Shown: positions 11,286 through 20,354, counted from the stretch's first letter. The stretch: 64,000 nucleotides of DNA from Rhodobiaceae bacterium UBA4490 (GCA_002389665.1 DGNO01000004.1:361513-425512), one strand, 5' to 3'. The notes: generated by a model not told the origin, from the letters alone. Made by a program: numbers and translations.

Positions 11286-12062
11286 ATGACGATATCCCGG
11301 CGTACCATATTGCGCGGACTGGGTGGCGGCGCAGCCTTGACGCTTTTGCCGCACCCGCTGGCCGCAGCCGTTTCCGGCACCGCTGCAAGCGGCGCAGGGA
11401 GCACGGCCATGCCTGTCGTTGTGGAACTCTTTACAAGCCAAGGTTGTTCTTCCTGCCCGCCCGCCGATGCGCTCTTGCATGAGCTTGCCGAACGTCAGGA
11501 CGTGCTGGCGCTGTCCCTCTCCGTCGATTATTGGGATTATCTCGGCTGGAAGGACACACTCGCCTCGCCCTCCAATACCCGCCGGCAAAAGGCTTATGCC
11601 GCCAATATGGGCGCGCGCACGGTCTATACGCCGCAAATGGTGATCAACGGCGTCGAAGACGTTGTCGGCTCCCGCCGCAAGGAAGTAACCGGCGCGATCG
11701 AAGCGCAGCAAAACCGCGCGCCAAGCGAGATGGTACCGGTCAGCCTGACACGCGACGAGAATGCGGTGCAGATTGCGGTCGGCGCCAATCCGCTTCTCGG
11801 CAATGTCGAGGCGACGCTTTGGATGGTCTATTTCGAAGATCAGGCGACGGTCGAAATCAAACGCGGGGAAAACCGCGGCCGCGAGCTTTCCTACACCAAT
11901 GTCGTACGCGACATGGTGCCCATCGGCATGTGGAAGGGCGAGCCCTTGCATATGGAAGTGGCGATAGAAAGCCTGGCCTCTCCGGGCTATGACGGCTGCG
12001 CGGTCATCCTGCAGACCGACGGCCAAGGTCCCATTCTGGGCGCCGCCAAGCTCAGTATGTAA
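11286..12062 (+). CDS. DUF1223 family secreted thioredoxin-like protein
   Basis: The product has 258 residues from ATG 11286. The N-terminus SRRTILRGLGGG, followed by a hydrophobic run and AAAVSG, looks like a twin-arginine export signal. The family hallmark VVELFTSQGCSSCPPAD (about residues 46-62) holds a CSSC pair in a thioredoxin-like position. VDYWDYLGWKD and YTPQMVINGVEDVVGS are further DUF1223 blocks. The family is widespread in alphaproteobacteria, often next to acnA and ccm genes. Activity is unproven but a periplasmic redox role is reasonable. An upstream GTG (11259) would break the signal layout. Confidence 0.88.
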   Translation: MTISRRTILRGLGGGAALTLLPHPLAAAVSGTAASGAGSTAMPVVVELFTSQGCSSCPPADALLHELAERQDVLALSLSVDYWDYLGWKDTLASPSNTRRQKAYAANMGARTVYTPQMVINGVEDVVGSRRKEVTGAIEAQQNRAPSEMVPVSLTRDENAVQIAVGANPLLGNVEATLWMVYFEDQATVEIKRGENRGRELSYTNVVRDMVPIGMWKGEPLHMEVAIESLASPGYDGCAVILQTDGQGPILGAAKLSM

Positions 12063-12112
12063 CGCTCGGGCAGGCAGAAAACTACCTGTCTGCAGATAGA
12101 GAGCGCTTTTTC

Positions 12113-13225
12113 TTACTTTCCGGTCTTTAGCCCATCCGCATCGGACGGGCGCGTGATCGCCTGCATGGACTGGGCAAGTTTAACGGCGGTCGGCTGATCG
12201 AGCCGGAAAGCCCAGCCTCTTGCGCGCGCATTGATCGCATCGGCTCGCGCGCGCACCGCAGCAAGATCGCCGCCTTCGGGCACGAGCGCCGGATCGGCCT
12301 CGGCATAAATCTTCGCCCAAAGCACATCGGCGCTGCCCGTCATGCGCACATTAAGGCGCAGACCGCTGAAAGTTTCGGTAAAGGCGAGCGGGCCTTCATC
12401 GAAGGAAAGATTGGTATCGGGGATCACATCTTCCGGCACGAGCCCGACCAGCGCCGTCGCGCTGCCATTGACGATGGCCGCCCCGCGCCCCGTGCGCCCC
12501 TCCGGCGCATTGGTCAGCGTGAAATTCGTTTCCTCCGCGCTTTCCCGCGCAATGATGACCGGCTCCTCGCTCTCCGCCCAAAGCACGGTGCGTTTAACCT
12601 CCTCGCGCGGCAGTTCGAAGACTTTGAGATCCAGCCACTCGGAAACGTTTTTGAGAAGCGGCAGCCGCCCCCGCGCAAGCCAGGCCTGATCATCGCCGTC
12701 TTTGCGCGCATAAAGCAGCCCGCGGCCCTGCGCATCCTGGGTATCTTCCACCACCTCGCCGGCAAGCAGCGCGGCAAGGCGCGCGCCCTCCCCGTCCAAA
12801 ACCTCGATGCGAACGGCACGGCCGAGGTCCTCGGGCGCCGTTAGCCCGAGCGGGCGGTGCCATTCGGGATTGGCGGTGCGCGGCTCGAAAGCTTCAAGCT
12901 CGACAAGCCCCACGATGAGCTTGCGCACGAGTTCAGGCTTTGCCGGAAAATCGAACCGCTGATCGAGCACCCAGCCCTCACCTTCTTTGCGCTTCAGCGT
13001 GATCTTGGATTCCCCGCTCAGCCCCTTGCCGATCGTATAGACGATCCGCTCGGCTTTATTGATGCCGGTTTCCAGATCTTCAAAAAAAGGTTTGGGCTCG
13101 AAGCGCACCTCGGTTGCGCTTTGCTGCGTGAGAACCGCCGTCACCGCACCGATGACGCTCAGCCCCGTCACGACGGCAAGACCGGCAAGCCAGCGTAGCG
13201 CGCTCTTTTGCGGTTGATCGGCCAT
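12113..13225 (-). CDS. DUF4340 domain protein, partner of the Gld-type ABC system
   Basis: The product has 370 residues. One N-terminal membrane helix (about 11-33) precedes a mostly soluble extracytoplasmic domain rich in beta structure. The sequence fits the DUF4340 pattern seen as the last gene of GldAFG-like operons: VYTIGKG, SKITLKRKEGEGWVL, and repeated short domains. It lies 22 bases downstream of the GldG-like gene on the same strand. Function is unknown; in this setting it is probably an accessory periplasmic subunit. Both the family call and the role rest on pattern and context. Confidence 0.75.
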   Translation of the reverse strand: MADQPQKSALRWLAGLAVVTGLSVIGAVTAVLTQQSATEVRFEPKPFFEDLETGINKAERIVYTIGKGLSGESKITLKRKEGEGWVLDQRFDFPAKPELVRKLIVGLVELEAFEPRTANPEWHRPLGLTAPEDLGRAVRIEVLDGEGARLAALLAGEVVEDTQDAQGRGLLYARKDGDDQAWLARGRLPLLKNVSEWLDLKVFELPREEVKRTVLWAESEEPVIIARESAEETNFTLTNAPEGRTGRGAAIVNGSATALVGLVPEDVIPDTNLSFDEGPLAFTETFSGLRLNVRMTGSADVLWAKIYAEADPALVPEGGDLAAVRARADAINARARGWAFRLDQPTAVKLAQSMQAITRPSDADGLKTGK

Positions 13226-13247
13226 GAGTTCTCCTGCTCGAGAGGCC

Positions 13248-15173
13248 TTAGCGGCCCGAATATTTCAGCCGGCGCCGGCGCCGGTACCAGGCAACGCCCA
13301 GCGCGGCGAAAGCCACGAGCACCGGCATCAGTGCCACATTGATGAAACGCACCTGCCCGCCCAGCGCCTCGATGTCGCGGCGCAGATTGCGCTGCACCTG
13401 GCGCAGCTCGCTGCGGCTGTCGGCTAGCTGATGGCGGATGCGGCGCATCTCTTCAGCCTCACGCTGGGAAAGCACGTCGCGCCCGCCAAGCTCGCTGCCC
13501 GCACGGGTTTGAAGCTGGGTGAGGCGCTCTTCCGCCGCGCGAATATCGGCCTGTAGCGCTTCTTCTTCCTGCAGGAAGCGCTCCTCGGCTTTGCGCCGCA
13601 GGTCCTGCACCACAAGGAAAGGCCGCTCGGAGCGCTCGCGCGTGCGCAGCGAGATGAGCTCATCGGCGCCCAAAAGATTCTCCGCCGCATTCAAAACGAA
13701 TTTCGCATTGTCCGCGATGGGCTGCGCCACCCGCTCGCCGAGATAGCTCTGCGTCTGCACCCAGAACCGGTCATCGAAAATATCCGAATCCGCGACGATG
13801 ATAAGATTGGCTTCTTCGGTGCCTTCAGCGACATGCGCCTCAGCGGTCTGCTCGCGCGCAGCTTCCTCATTGCCAGCCGGATCGGGCGGACCATCCGCAA
13901 ACGCCGAGGACATAGTCCCGTCCACACGGGCGGCCAGAATGTAAGCGTCATCCGTCGGATTGAAATCGCGCACCAGCTCGTCCGGACGCGGCCCGCTTTT
14001 GACATACTCCAGATCGAGCAGTTTGGAATCCTTGGACGAGGTAACGAGCGGCGTCAGGCGTGTTTCAGCCCCCTCGCGTTTCACGAGATGACCGACCGTG
14101 CCGAGATTGAGCCGGTCGATATCCGCGGTCACAAGATCGTTCTCATCCATCTGCTCCGGACCGATGGCGAGCCAGAGCGGATAATCCACTTCCTGGCGGC
14201 GCACATCGAAACCGGCCTGCACGCGCTGGGCAAGCGCGCGGTCCGAGACGATTTCATCGGCCGGCATTTCAACGCCCCAGGCGTCCATGAGGCGCGGCAG
14301 ATTGGAGGCTTCAGTGTACCCGCGCACCGGCTCCCCGTTCGGCCCCGCCGTCAGGCTGACCTCGGAATGGGGATCGATGAAGATCAGCGCCTTGCCGCCT
14401 TTGACAATGAACTGATCGACCGCATATTCCGTCGTCTCATTCAAATCGCGCGGATGTGCGATGAGCAGCGTGTCCACCCGGTTCGGCACACGGGTAAAAT
14501 CCTGTTCCAGAAATTCGATGTCGAAGCGGCTGCGCAGTTCCTCATAGATCATGAAGGAAACCGACTGGCCTTTCATGGCGGCGAGAAGCCCGCCCGCTCC
14601 GGTATCAAGCGGCAGGTTCGTCACCACACCCAGCACCGGTTTTTCCGCTTCGCTGAGGTTCTGGATCATGCGGATGAGATCGTATTCGAGATATTCTTCG
14701 CGCTCGTCCGAGAAGAAAGGAATGGCCTCGCGCCCATCGACGAGGTTGGTGCCCGCCAGACCGAAATAAATGACCTCGCCTTCCGTCGTCGGCGCGCCTT
14801 TCAGGCCGAGCGACATGGCCCGGTCTTCCTCTTCCGTGAAAGGTTCAGGATCGATCACTTCCAGAATGAGCTCGTCGCCCGCCACCGCCTGCATCTCTTC
14901 CAGCATGTCGCGCACCCGGCCCGCATAGGTGCGGATGCGCGGATAATCGGTCGCAAGGCTTTCGGAATAGAAGAAGCGCAGCGTCACCGGCTCTTCGATA
15001 TTTTCAAGCAGCGTGCGCGTGCCTTCCGAAAGCGTGAAAAGCCGGTTCTCAGTCAAATCGAGCCGGGCCGAATGGAACGTCAGATTGGCGAAGAGATTGA
15101 ACGAGACGAAAAACACCGCAAGCAGTGCCAGCGTGAGCAGCGAAACGTTCCGGCGCCTCAGAGAAAATTTCAT
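13248..15173 (-). CDS. GldG-like auxiliary subunit of an ABC exporter
   Basis: The product has 641 residues. An N-terminal helix (about 13-33), a large periplasmic domain, a coiled-coil stretch (about 520-605, Glu/Arg/Gln heptads), and a C-terminal helix (about 612-632) followed by RRRRRLKY can be seen. The family fold (GldG / ABC-transporter auxiliary domain) is supported by LDLTENRLFTLSEGT near the N-terminus and by LIAHPRDLNETTEYAVDQFI plus GGKALIFIDPHSE in the middle. In Bacteroidetes GldG belongs to the gliding-linked GldAFG transporter. In Proteobacteria the system's substrate is unknown. It is five bases from the permease gene. Confidence 0.85.
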   Translation of the reverse strand: MKFSLRRRNVSLLTLALLAVFFVSFNLFANLTFHSARLDLTENRLFTLSEGTRTLLENIEEPVTLRFFYSESLATDYPRIRTYAGRVRDMLEEMQAVAGDELILEVIDPEPFTEEEDRAMSLGLKGAPTTEGEVIYFGLAGTNLVDGREAIPFFSDEREEYLEYDLIRMIQNLSEAEKPVLGVVTNLPLDTGAGGLLAAMKGQSVSFMIYEELRSRFDIEFLEQDFTRVPNRVDTLLIAHPRDLNETTEYAVDQFIVKGGKALIFIDPHSEVSLTAGPNGEPVRGYTEASNLPRLMDAWGVEMPADEIVSDRALAQRVQAGFDVRRQEVDYPLWLAIGPEQMDENDLVTADIDRLNLGTVGHLVKREGAETRLTPLVTSSKDSKLLDLEYVKSGPRPDELVRDFNPTDDAYILAARVDGTMSSAFADGPPDPAGNEEAAREQTAEAHVAEGTEEANLIIVADSDIFDDRFWVQTQSYLGERVAQPIADNAKFVLNAAENLLGADELISLRTRERSERPFLVVQDLRRKAEERFLQEEEALQADIRAAEERLTQLQTRAGSELGGRDVLSQREAEEMRRIRHQLADSRSELRQVQRNLRRDIEALGGQVRFINVALMPVLVAFAALGVAWYRRRRRLKYSGR

Positions 15174-15177
15174 ATCC

Positions 15178-15912
15178 CTACCCCGCCTTCTTCATATCGA
15201 CGATGACCGCCGTCGCCACCAGCCACACGCCCATCAGCGAGGCGAAATAGAGCATGTCGCGCAGATCGATCACGCCGCGTGTAATCGCATCGAAGTGGGT
15301 GAGGAAGCTGAAAGAGGCAATGGTGGTGATGACCGCTTGCGGCGCCCAGACGGCAAAGAAGTCGATGACGATGGGAAGCCCGCTCACCGTGAAAAGGAAG
15401 CAGACGACGACAGAGACGACAAAGGCGATAACCTGATTGCGGGTGATCGCAGAAAGGCACGAACCGATGGCCAGATACCCGCCCGCCATCAGGAAGGAAC
15501 CGATATAGCTTGCCAGGATCACCCCGTGATCCGGGTTGCCGAGATAAGAAACCGTCAGCCACATCGGGAAGGTAAGCGCAAGCGCGATGCCCACGAAAAC
15601 CCAGGCCGCTAGAAACTTTCCCAGTACCGCCGCCCAGAGCGGCACCGGCAGCGACAGCAAGAGCTCGATCGTGCCGACCCGGCGCTCTTCCGCCCAAAGC
15701 CGCATGGCAACGGCGGGAATGAGAAAGAGATAAAGCCAGGGATGGAAATCGAAAAAGGTTTTAAGGTCCGCCTGCTCGCGCTCAAAATAACCGCCGAGAT
15801 AAAAGGCGAAAGCGCCGGTGCAGAACAAAAAGATGATGATGAAGACATAAGCCAGCGGCGTGGCGAAATAGCCCTGCAGCTCGCGCTTGAAGATCGCCCA
15901 CATTTCCCGCAT
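15178..15912 (-). CDS. ABC-2 type permease (GldF-like)
   Basis: The product has 244 residues with six membrane helices. It starts MREMWAIFKRELQGYFATPLAYVF, the typical GldF/NosY N-terminus, and includes RLWAEERRVGTIELLLSLPV, the conserved cytoplasmic loop of these permeases. It overlaps the ATPase gene by one base (ATGA) and precedes the GldG-like gene by five bases. It therefore forms the membrane channel of the four-gene exporter encoded by 12113-16907. Confidence 0.88.
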   Translation of the reverse strand: MREMWAIFKRELQGYFATPLAYVFIIIFLFCTGAFAFYLGGYFEREQADLKTFFDFHPWLYLFLIPAVAMRLWAEERRVGTIELLLSLPVPLWAAVLGKFLAAWVFVGIALALTFPMWLTVSYLGNPDHGVILASYIGSFLMAGGYLAIGSCLSAITRNQVIAFVVSVVVCFLFTVSGLPIVIDFFAVWAPQAVITTIASFSFLTHFDAITRGVIDLRDMLYFASLMGVWLVATAVIVDMKKAG

Positions 15913-16907
15913 CAGGCCGCCTCCCCGCTCGCATCCGTTTCCGTATCGGGCCTTGTGAGCCTGCGGAACACTTCATCGAGACGGCCGGGCTCGCGGTAAA
16001 GCGTGCGCAGCGTCCAGCCTTTTTCCTTCGCAAGATTGGCGATCTCATCGATGAGGCGTGTATCGCCTTCGGCCCCTTGCGGCTGGAAGACGGTGAAAGC
16101 GGCATCCTCGCCGCGCGGCTGCGCCTCGACGGCGGCAACGCCCGGCAGCGCGCCCAGAATTTCCGCGACACCGCCCGACTGCGCGGCGGGCATGATCAGC
16201 GAAACGGCATTGTGATAGCGCGAGCGCGCCATAAGCTGTGCCGGCGTGCCATCGGCCACGATCTGCCCGCGGTCGATGATCAGCGCGCGGGTGCAGATCG
16301 CATCCACTTCTTCCAGAATATGCGTGGAAATGATGATGGCTTTTTCCGGCGCCATTTCCGCGATGAGCTTGCGCACCGCATATTTCTGATTGGGGTCGAG
16401 CCCGTCCGTCGGCTCGTCCATGATGAGGACGGCGGGATCATGCAGGATGGCTTGGGCAAGGCCCACACGGCGGCGGAAGCCTTTGGAAAGCGTGTCGATG
16501 GCCTGTTCCAAAACACCGCCGATTTCCGTGCGTGCCACGGCTCTGTCGATCGCCGCTTTCGCGTCCGCCCCTTTCAGGCCGCGCACATTCGCGATGAAGC
16601 GCAAAAACTCGAGCGGGGTCATATCGGTATAGGCGGGCGCGCCTTCGGGCAGATAACCGATCAGGCGCTGGGCGGCGAGGGTTTCCTCATCCATCTTGTG
16701 GCCGCAGACCGAGATCGAGCCTTCGGTCGGGGCGAGATAGCCCGTCACCATTTTCATGGTGGTGGACTTGCCTGCGCCGTTCGGCCCCAGAAAGCCCAGG
16801 ACCTCTCCCTTCGCCACGGAGAAGCTGACCCCGTCCACCGCCGTGAACGGCCCGAACTTCTTCACCAGATTACCGATAGCGATCATGGAGTTGGACGCTG
16901 CCGTCAA
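15912..16907 (-). CDS. ABC transporter ATP-binding protein (GldA-like)
   Basis: The product has 331 residues from TTG 16907 (GGGGAG eight bases upstream); ATG 16886 is the alternative, without an RBS. Walker A is GPNGAGKST and the signature is LSKGFRRRVGLAQ, the SKGFRQR-type signature of the GldA/NodI group. Walker B is VLIMDEPTDGLDP, and the H-loop is in STHILEEVDAIC. A C-terminal 90-residue domain (about 225-315) is typical of this group. It powers the ABC-2 permease encoded downstream and starts the four-gene operon. Confidence 0.9.
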   Translation of the reverse strand: MTAASNSMIAIGNLVKKFGPFTAVDGVSFSVAKGEVLGFLGPNGAGKSTTMKMVTGYLAPTEGSISVCGHKMDEETLAAQRLIGYLPEGAPAYTDMTPLEFLRFIANVRGLKGADAKAAIDRAVARTEIGGVLEQAIDTLSKGFRRRVGLAQAILHDPAVLIMDEPTDGLDPNQKYAVRKLIAEMAPEKAIIISTHILEEVDAICTRALIIDRGQIVADGTPAQLMARSRYHNAVSLIMPAAQSGGVAEILGALPGVAAVEAQPRGEDAAFTVFQPQGAEGDTRLIDEIANLAKEKGWTLRTLYREPGRLDEVFRRLTRPDTETDASGEAA

Positions 16908-17046
16908 AAGAACCCGCTCCCCGGCGGTCGGACCCGCCTTGCTCCTTACCCCGGATCCTACGCAAACCGGGACAGTTTATTGAAAATCTTGATAAAGGAG
17001 CCCCCCGCCCCCTTCAAGTGAACAATCGGTCATGATGCGGAAGAGT

Positions 17047-17790
17047 TCAAACCCTGAGCATCAGCCCGCCATCGACATTGAGCCCGTGCCCGGTGACGAA
17101 GCCGCCCTCGTCCGAGGCGAGGAAAAGCGCGCCGCGGGCAATATCGATGGGCTGACCGAGCCGTTTCAGCGGGGATTTCTTAGCCCAGATTTCCGCGATC
17201 TTCGGATCGTCGAAATTCACCGTCATGCCGGTCTGAATGGCGCCGGGCAGAATGTAATTGGCGGTAATGCCGTAGCGCCCGAGCTCCAGCGCCAGATTGC
17301 GTGTGAGGCCCGCCACCCCGGCCTTGGAGGCGGAATAGGCGGCAAGCCCGTAATCGGTGCCATCCGCCATGACGGAGGCCACATTGATGATGCGCCCGGC
17401 AGGCGAGGTCTTGAGATGCGGGATCGCGGCCTTGGCGAGTTTGAAATGCGCGGTGACATTCACCGCCAGGGTCTTGTCCCAATACTCGTCCGGAAACTCT
17501 TCCACCGGCGCGCCGAACGCCACCCCGGCATTGTTCATCAGGATATCGATCCGGCTGAAAGCCTTGATCGCCGCGCCGATAATCTTTTCGGCAGCGTCCG
17601 GTGCGGAAACGTCCTGGCCGAGCGCCGTGATTCGCTCATTGCCCTCGTGAGCCTTAGCGGCCTTATCCGCGTCGAGATCGACGGCAAGCACCTTCGCCCC
17701 TTCGGAGGCGAAAAGCTCGGCTGCCGCCTTGCCGATCCCCGATGCCGCGCCCGTCACGATCGCGCCTCTATCTTGCAGCCGCATGGCCAC
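17047..17790 (-). CDS. SDR family oxidoreductase
   Basis: This classical short-chain dehydrogenase has 247 residues. TGAASGIG (13-20) binds the cofactor, with Asp38 after the second strand suggesting NAD. NNAG is at 86-89, and the catalytic Ser139, Tyr152 and Lys156 are all present. The C-terminus GHGLNVDGGLMLRV is standard. It is probably a 3-oxoacyl or alcohol dehydrogenase, but the substrate is not readable. It stands alone, downstream of the RNA candidate at 17931-18112. Confidence 0.9.
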   Translation of the reverse strand: MAMRLQDRGAIVTGAASGIGKAAAELFASEGAKVLAVDLDADKAAKAHEGNERITALGQDVSAPDAAEKIIGAAIKAFSRIDILMNNAGVAFGAPVEEFPDEYWDKTLAVNVTAHFKLAKAAIPHLKTSPAGRIINVASVMADGTDYGLAAYSASKAGVAGLTRNLALELGRYGITANYILPGAIQTGMTVNFDDPKIAEIWAKKSPLKRLGQPIDIARGALFLASDEGGFVTGHGLNVDGGLMLRV

Positions 17791-17904
17791 CTCCCCTGTT
17801 TTTCATTTTTCGTTGGCGGCAGCATAACGCAGGACGCGCCCGCGAAAAGACCCGGAAGCAGAAAAGCGGAAGGATAGGCAAAGCAGGGAGAAGAAAGCGC
17901 CCAT

Positions 17905-17930
17905 GAAAAAAGGCGCTCCGCTGGAACGCC
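17905..17930 (-). terminator. Minus-strand terminator of the RNA candidate
   Basis: On the minus strand, GGCGTTCC-AGC-GGAGCGCC (one G-U pair) is followed by T6. No minus-strand protein gene lies upstream within 440 bases, which is the main reason to suspect a non-coding transcript ending here. Confidence 0.7.
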
Positions 17931-18112
17931 TTTCATCTTGCTGCCTGACTGGTTGCTGTCTTGCTGGGCGTGAGGCACATGCCCGGCCTTGCAACTCAGC
18001 CTCTCAAGGGGAAGAGGGTTGACCCGGTTCGTTTGCAGCTCGGTGGGGCTGGGGGGCTGACTATTCCGAACCACTCTCGAACCGGGCCAGTGAGGCAACG
18101 ATTGCAAGATGG
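17931..18112 (-). ncRNA. Candidate structured RNA, 6S-like layout
   Basis: This 180-base non-coding stretch has nested inverted repeats. The closing stem is 17956-17964 with 18104-18112 (GCAAGA / TCTTGC core plus wobble pairs). Inside is a perfect 9-bp stem, 18023-18031 with 18078-18086 (CCCGGTTCG / CGAACCGGG), and a small hairpin at 18000-18017. It ends at a minus-strand terminator. A long closed rod with a central open region is the 6S RNA plan, and the size is right. I could not match the sequence to a remembered 6S, SRP, tmRNA or RNase P RNA, so the identity is inference. Ends are approximate. Confidence 0.4.
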
Positions 18113-18296
18113 CGGTCTTATGTGGCGGGCCAAGGGCTGAAAAAAGGCAATATTGTGATTGCGCACACGGGGCGCGATTTTCGCGCTAAATCCTTTTGCC
18201 AATTGCAAAAAACAGCATTTCCCGCGCTGTTCCAAAGCGGCACGCAAGCACCTCTTCCGGCTTGTCAGCAAGCAGTAGGCGGGCGATCATTCGGCC

Positions 18297-18674
18297 ATGG
18301 CAAAAAGCATTGTGATCGTCGGCAACGGCTACCGGGCGGCAAGCGGGGAAACGGCAACCCCGGACCGCGAAATTTCCTGGACGCGCAAGGAACTCGATTT
18401 GCTGTTACGCGTTTATGGCCGCCAGGTCGCCGCCGGGGAATGGCGCGATTATGCCATCGACATGCTGCGCGACCGCGCCGCCTTTTCCATTTTCCGCCGC
18501 TCCGCCGAAATGCCGCTTTACCGTGTCGAAAAGCGCCCGGCGCTCGCCGCCAAGCAAGGCGCCTATTGCGTGATCTCCATGAGCGGGGCGATTTTGAAGC
18601 GCGGGCATGATCTCGCCCAAGTGCTCAAAGTGCTGGAAAAGAAAAAAGACACGTTCCGCCTGATCGGCGCCTGA
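18297..18674 (+). CDS. DUF2794 family protein
   Basis: The product has 125 residues. It matches the alphaproteobacterial DUF2794 family: FTRKELDLLLRVYGRQVAAGEWRDYAID-type core (here starting SWTRKELDLLLRVYG), RDRAAFSIFRRSAEMPLYRVEKRP, and a basic end RGHDLAQVLKVLEKKK. It is a small cytosolic protein without a known reaction. The start ATG 18297 is the first in frame. A terminator follows 20 bases after the stop. Confidence 0.85.
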   Translation: MAKSIVIVGNGYRAASGETATPDREISWTRKELDLLLRVYGRQVAAGEWRDYAIDMLRDRAAFSIFRRSAEMPLYRVEKRPALAAKQGAYCVISMSGAILKRGHDLAQVLKVLEKKKDTFRLIGA

Positions 18675-18693
18675 GAGGCACCCCCCAAAGAAA

Positions 18694-18721
18694 ACGGCCC
18701 GGAAGTTCCGGGCCGTCTTTG
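18694..18721 (+). terminator. Terminator between DUF2794 and GST genes
   Basis: ACGGCCCGGAA / TTCCGGGCCGT form a stem with A-rich and T-rich flanks (AAAGAAAA, CTTTGTTG). It lies between convergent genes and can serve both. Confidence 0.8.
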
Positions 18722-18736
18722 TTGAAGCAGGAAAAC

Positions 18737-19369
18737 TCAGGCCTGCATGACGAAGCTGTAAGGCCCGCCGGTTTTAAGCGCGCGCTGATAAGGCGCGCGG
18801 GCCTGCAGCCGTTTCACATACTCGGTGAGCGCTGGATACTCCTTCAGCCAGCCGCGCGAGCCTGCCGCCTCCAGCACGAAGGAAAGATTGATATCCGCCC
18901 CGGTCAGCTCCGCGCCCATGAGGTAAGGCTGCTTGGAAAGCGTCAGGTCGATATAGTCGAGCTGCTTTTTACATTCGGCATCGAGGATCGGCTGCAACGG
19001 CGCGCCCGCTTCGCCCAGAAAGCCGTTAAAGAGCGTCATCAGGAACGGCGTCATGGCCGAGCCTTCGGCGTAATGCAGCCACTGAGCGTAAGTGAAATAG
19101 TCATCCGTATCGGGCGCCGGCATGAGCTTGCCATTGCCGTATTTGCGCAGGATGTATTCGATGATCGCGCCGGTCTCGGCAACGGTCTTGTCTCCATCCG
19201 TGATCACCGGCGATTTGCCGAGCGGGTGTACTTTTTTCAGACTGTCGGGCGCGCGGCGCGTATTGGCGTCGCGCTCATATTTCACGACCTCGTAAGGCAG
19301 CTCCAGCTCTTCCAGAAGCCAGAGGATGCGCTGCGAGCGCGATTCGTTGAGATGGTGCACCTTGATCAT
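18737..19369 (-). CDS. Glutathione S-transferase family protein
   Basis: The product has 210 residues from ATG 19369. The N-terminal thioredoxin-like domain begins MIKVHHLNESRSQRILWLLEEL, with Ser10 or Ser12 at the catalytic place. GKSPVITDGDKTVAETGAIIEYIL carries the cis-Pro and the glutathione gamma-Glu site. The helical C-terminal domain includes LMGAELTGADINLSFVLEAA, the family N-capping motif. It is cytosolic and conjugates or reduces with glutathione; the substrate is unknown. It is convergent with DUF2794. Confidence 0.9.
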   Translation of the reverse strand: MIKVHHLNESRSQRILWLLEELELPYEVVKYERDANTRRAPDSLKKVHPLGKSPVITDGDKTVAETGAIIEYILRKYGNGKLMPAPDTDDYFTYAQWLHYAEGSAMTPFLMTLFNGFLGEAGAPLQPILDAECKKQLDYIDLTLSKQPYLMGAELTGADINLSFVLEAAGSRGWLKEYPALTEYVKRLQARAPYQRALKTGGPYSFVMQA

Positions 19370-19415
19370 GAGGTCTCCCCGTTTCGATGAATGGCAGTGG
19401 GCCGGATGATAAAGA

Positions 19416-19440
19416 AAAACCCCGGCCATATGCCGGGGTT
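19416..19440 (-). terminator. Terminator after the BI-1 family gene
   Basis: On the minus strand, AACCCCGGC / GCCGGGGTT is followed by TTTTC. It starts 27 bases after the stop of the gene at 19467-20228. Confidence 0.8.
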
Positions 19441-19466
19441 CTCCTCACATTCGTGTGTCCTTGCCG

Positions 19467-20228
19467 CTATTCCCGATTGCCGAAAAGCTGCAGCAGGAAG
19501 AGGAACATGTTGAGGAAGTCGAGATAGAGACGCAGCGCGCCCATGATCGACTTTTTCGCCGCCACTTCGTGGCCGTCGCCCTCGTAATACATTTCCTTGA
19601 TCGACTGGGTGTCATAGGCGGTCAGGCCTGCGAAGATCAGCACGCCGATCACGGAGATCGCGAATTGCAGCGCCGAGCTTTCAAGGAAGATATTGACCAC
19701 CATCGCGATGATGATGCCGATGAGGCCCATGAAGAGGAACGAGCCCATGCCCGAGAGGTCCCGCTTCGTCGTATAGCCGTAAAGGCTGAGCGAGCCGAAG
19801 GAGAGCGCGGTAATGAAAAAGACCCGCGCAATGGAGTTGCCCGTATAGATCATGAAGATCGTGGCCAGCGACACGCCGACCATACCGGCATAGAGCCAGA
19901 AAGTGGTCTGCGCCGCGCCCACGCTCATTTTATGGATGCGGAAAGACAGGAAGAACACCATGGCAAGCGGCGCCAGCATCACCACCCATTTCAGCGGCGT
20001 TGCATAAAGCGTCTGCCCCAGCTGCGTCAGGGCCAGACCGCCATCGGCGCTCGGCGCCACGCTCATCTGGAAGAAGGCGTAAGCAACCACACCCGTCAGG
20101 GCGAGCGCACCGGCCATATAGTTGTAGACCCGCAGCATGTAGGAGCGCAGGCCCGCATCGATTTCAGCGCCCTGCGCGCGCGTGCCTGCAGCACCCGAAT
20201 AGGCTCTGCGTTCGTCAAAACCAGCCAT
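19467..20228 (-). CDS. Bax inhibitor-1/YccA family membrane protein
   Basis: The product has 253 residues from ATG 20228 (GAGGTG eight bases upstream); the longer frame is non-conserved. It has seven membrane helices. Family motifs are YNYMAGALALTG in the first helix, YGYTTKRDLSGMGSFL in the middle, and the terminal AYDTQSIKEMYYEG with the DLL-like FLNMFLFLLQLFGNRE. Members are putative calcium-leak or stress-response channels of the inner membrane. It is monocistronic with its own terminator. Confidence 0.92.
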   Translation of the reverse strand: MAGFDERRAYSGAAGTRAQGAEIDAGLRSYMLRVYNYMAGALALTGVVAYAFFQMSVAPSADGGLALTQLGQTLYATPLKWVVMLAPLAMVFFLSFRIHKMSVGAAQTTFWLYAGMVGVSLATIFMIYTGNSIARVFFITALSFGSLSLYGYTTKRDLSGMGSFLFMGLIGIIIAMVVNIFLESSALQFAISVIGVLIFAGLTAYDTQSIKEMYYEGDGHEVAAKKSIMGALRLYLDFLNMFLFLLQLFGNRE

Positions 20229-20354
20229 GCGATATTCACCTCTCTGCATGGAGTGAAAGAAATCCCAAGTAATATTGTCTGGAATTGTGGCCGTTTCAAG
20301 CGCAACCGGATGAAACTTCGGCAAGAGAGAAGGAAAAAGCCCTTTATTTTTAAA

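Noticed and set aside
13833..15206. 457-codon plus-strand frame over the GldG-like gene
   Set aside because: Shadow of the minus-strand gene, which has clear family blocks and operon spacing.
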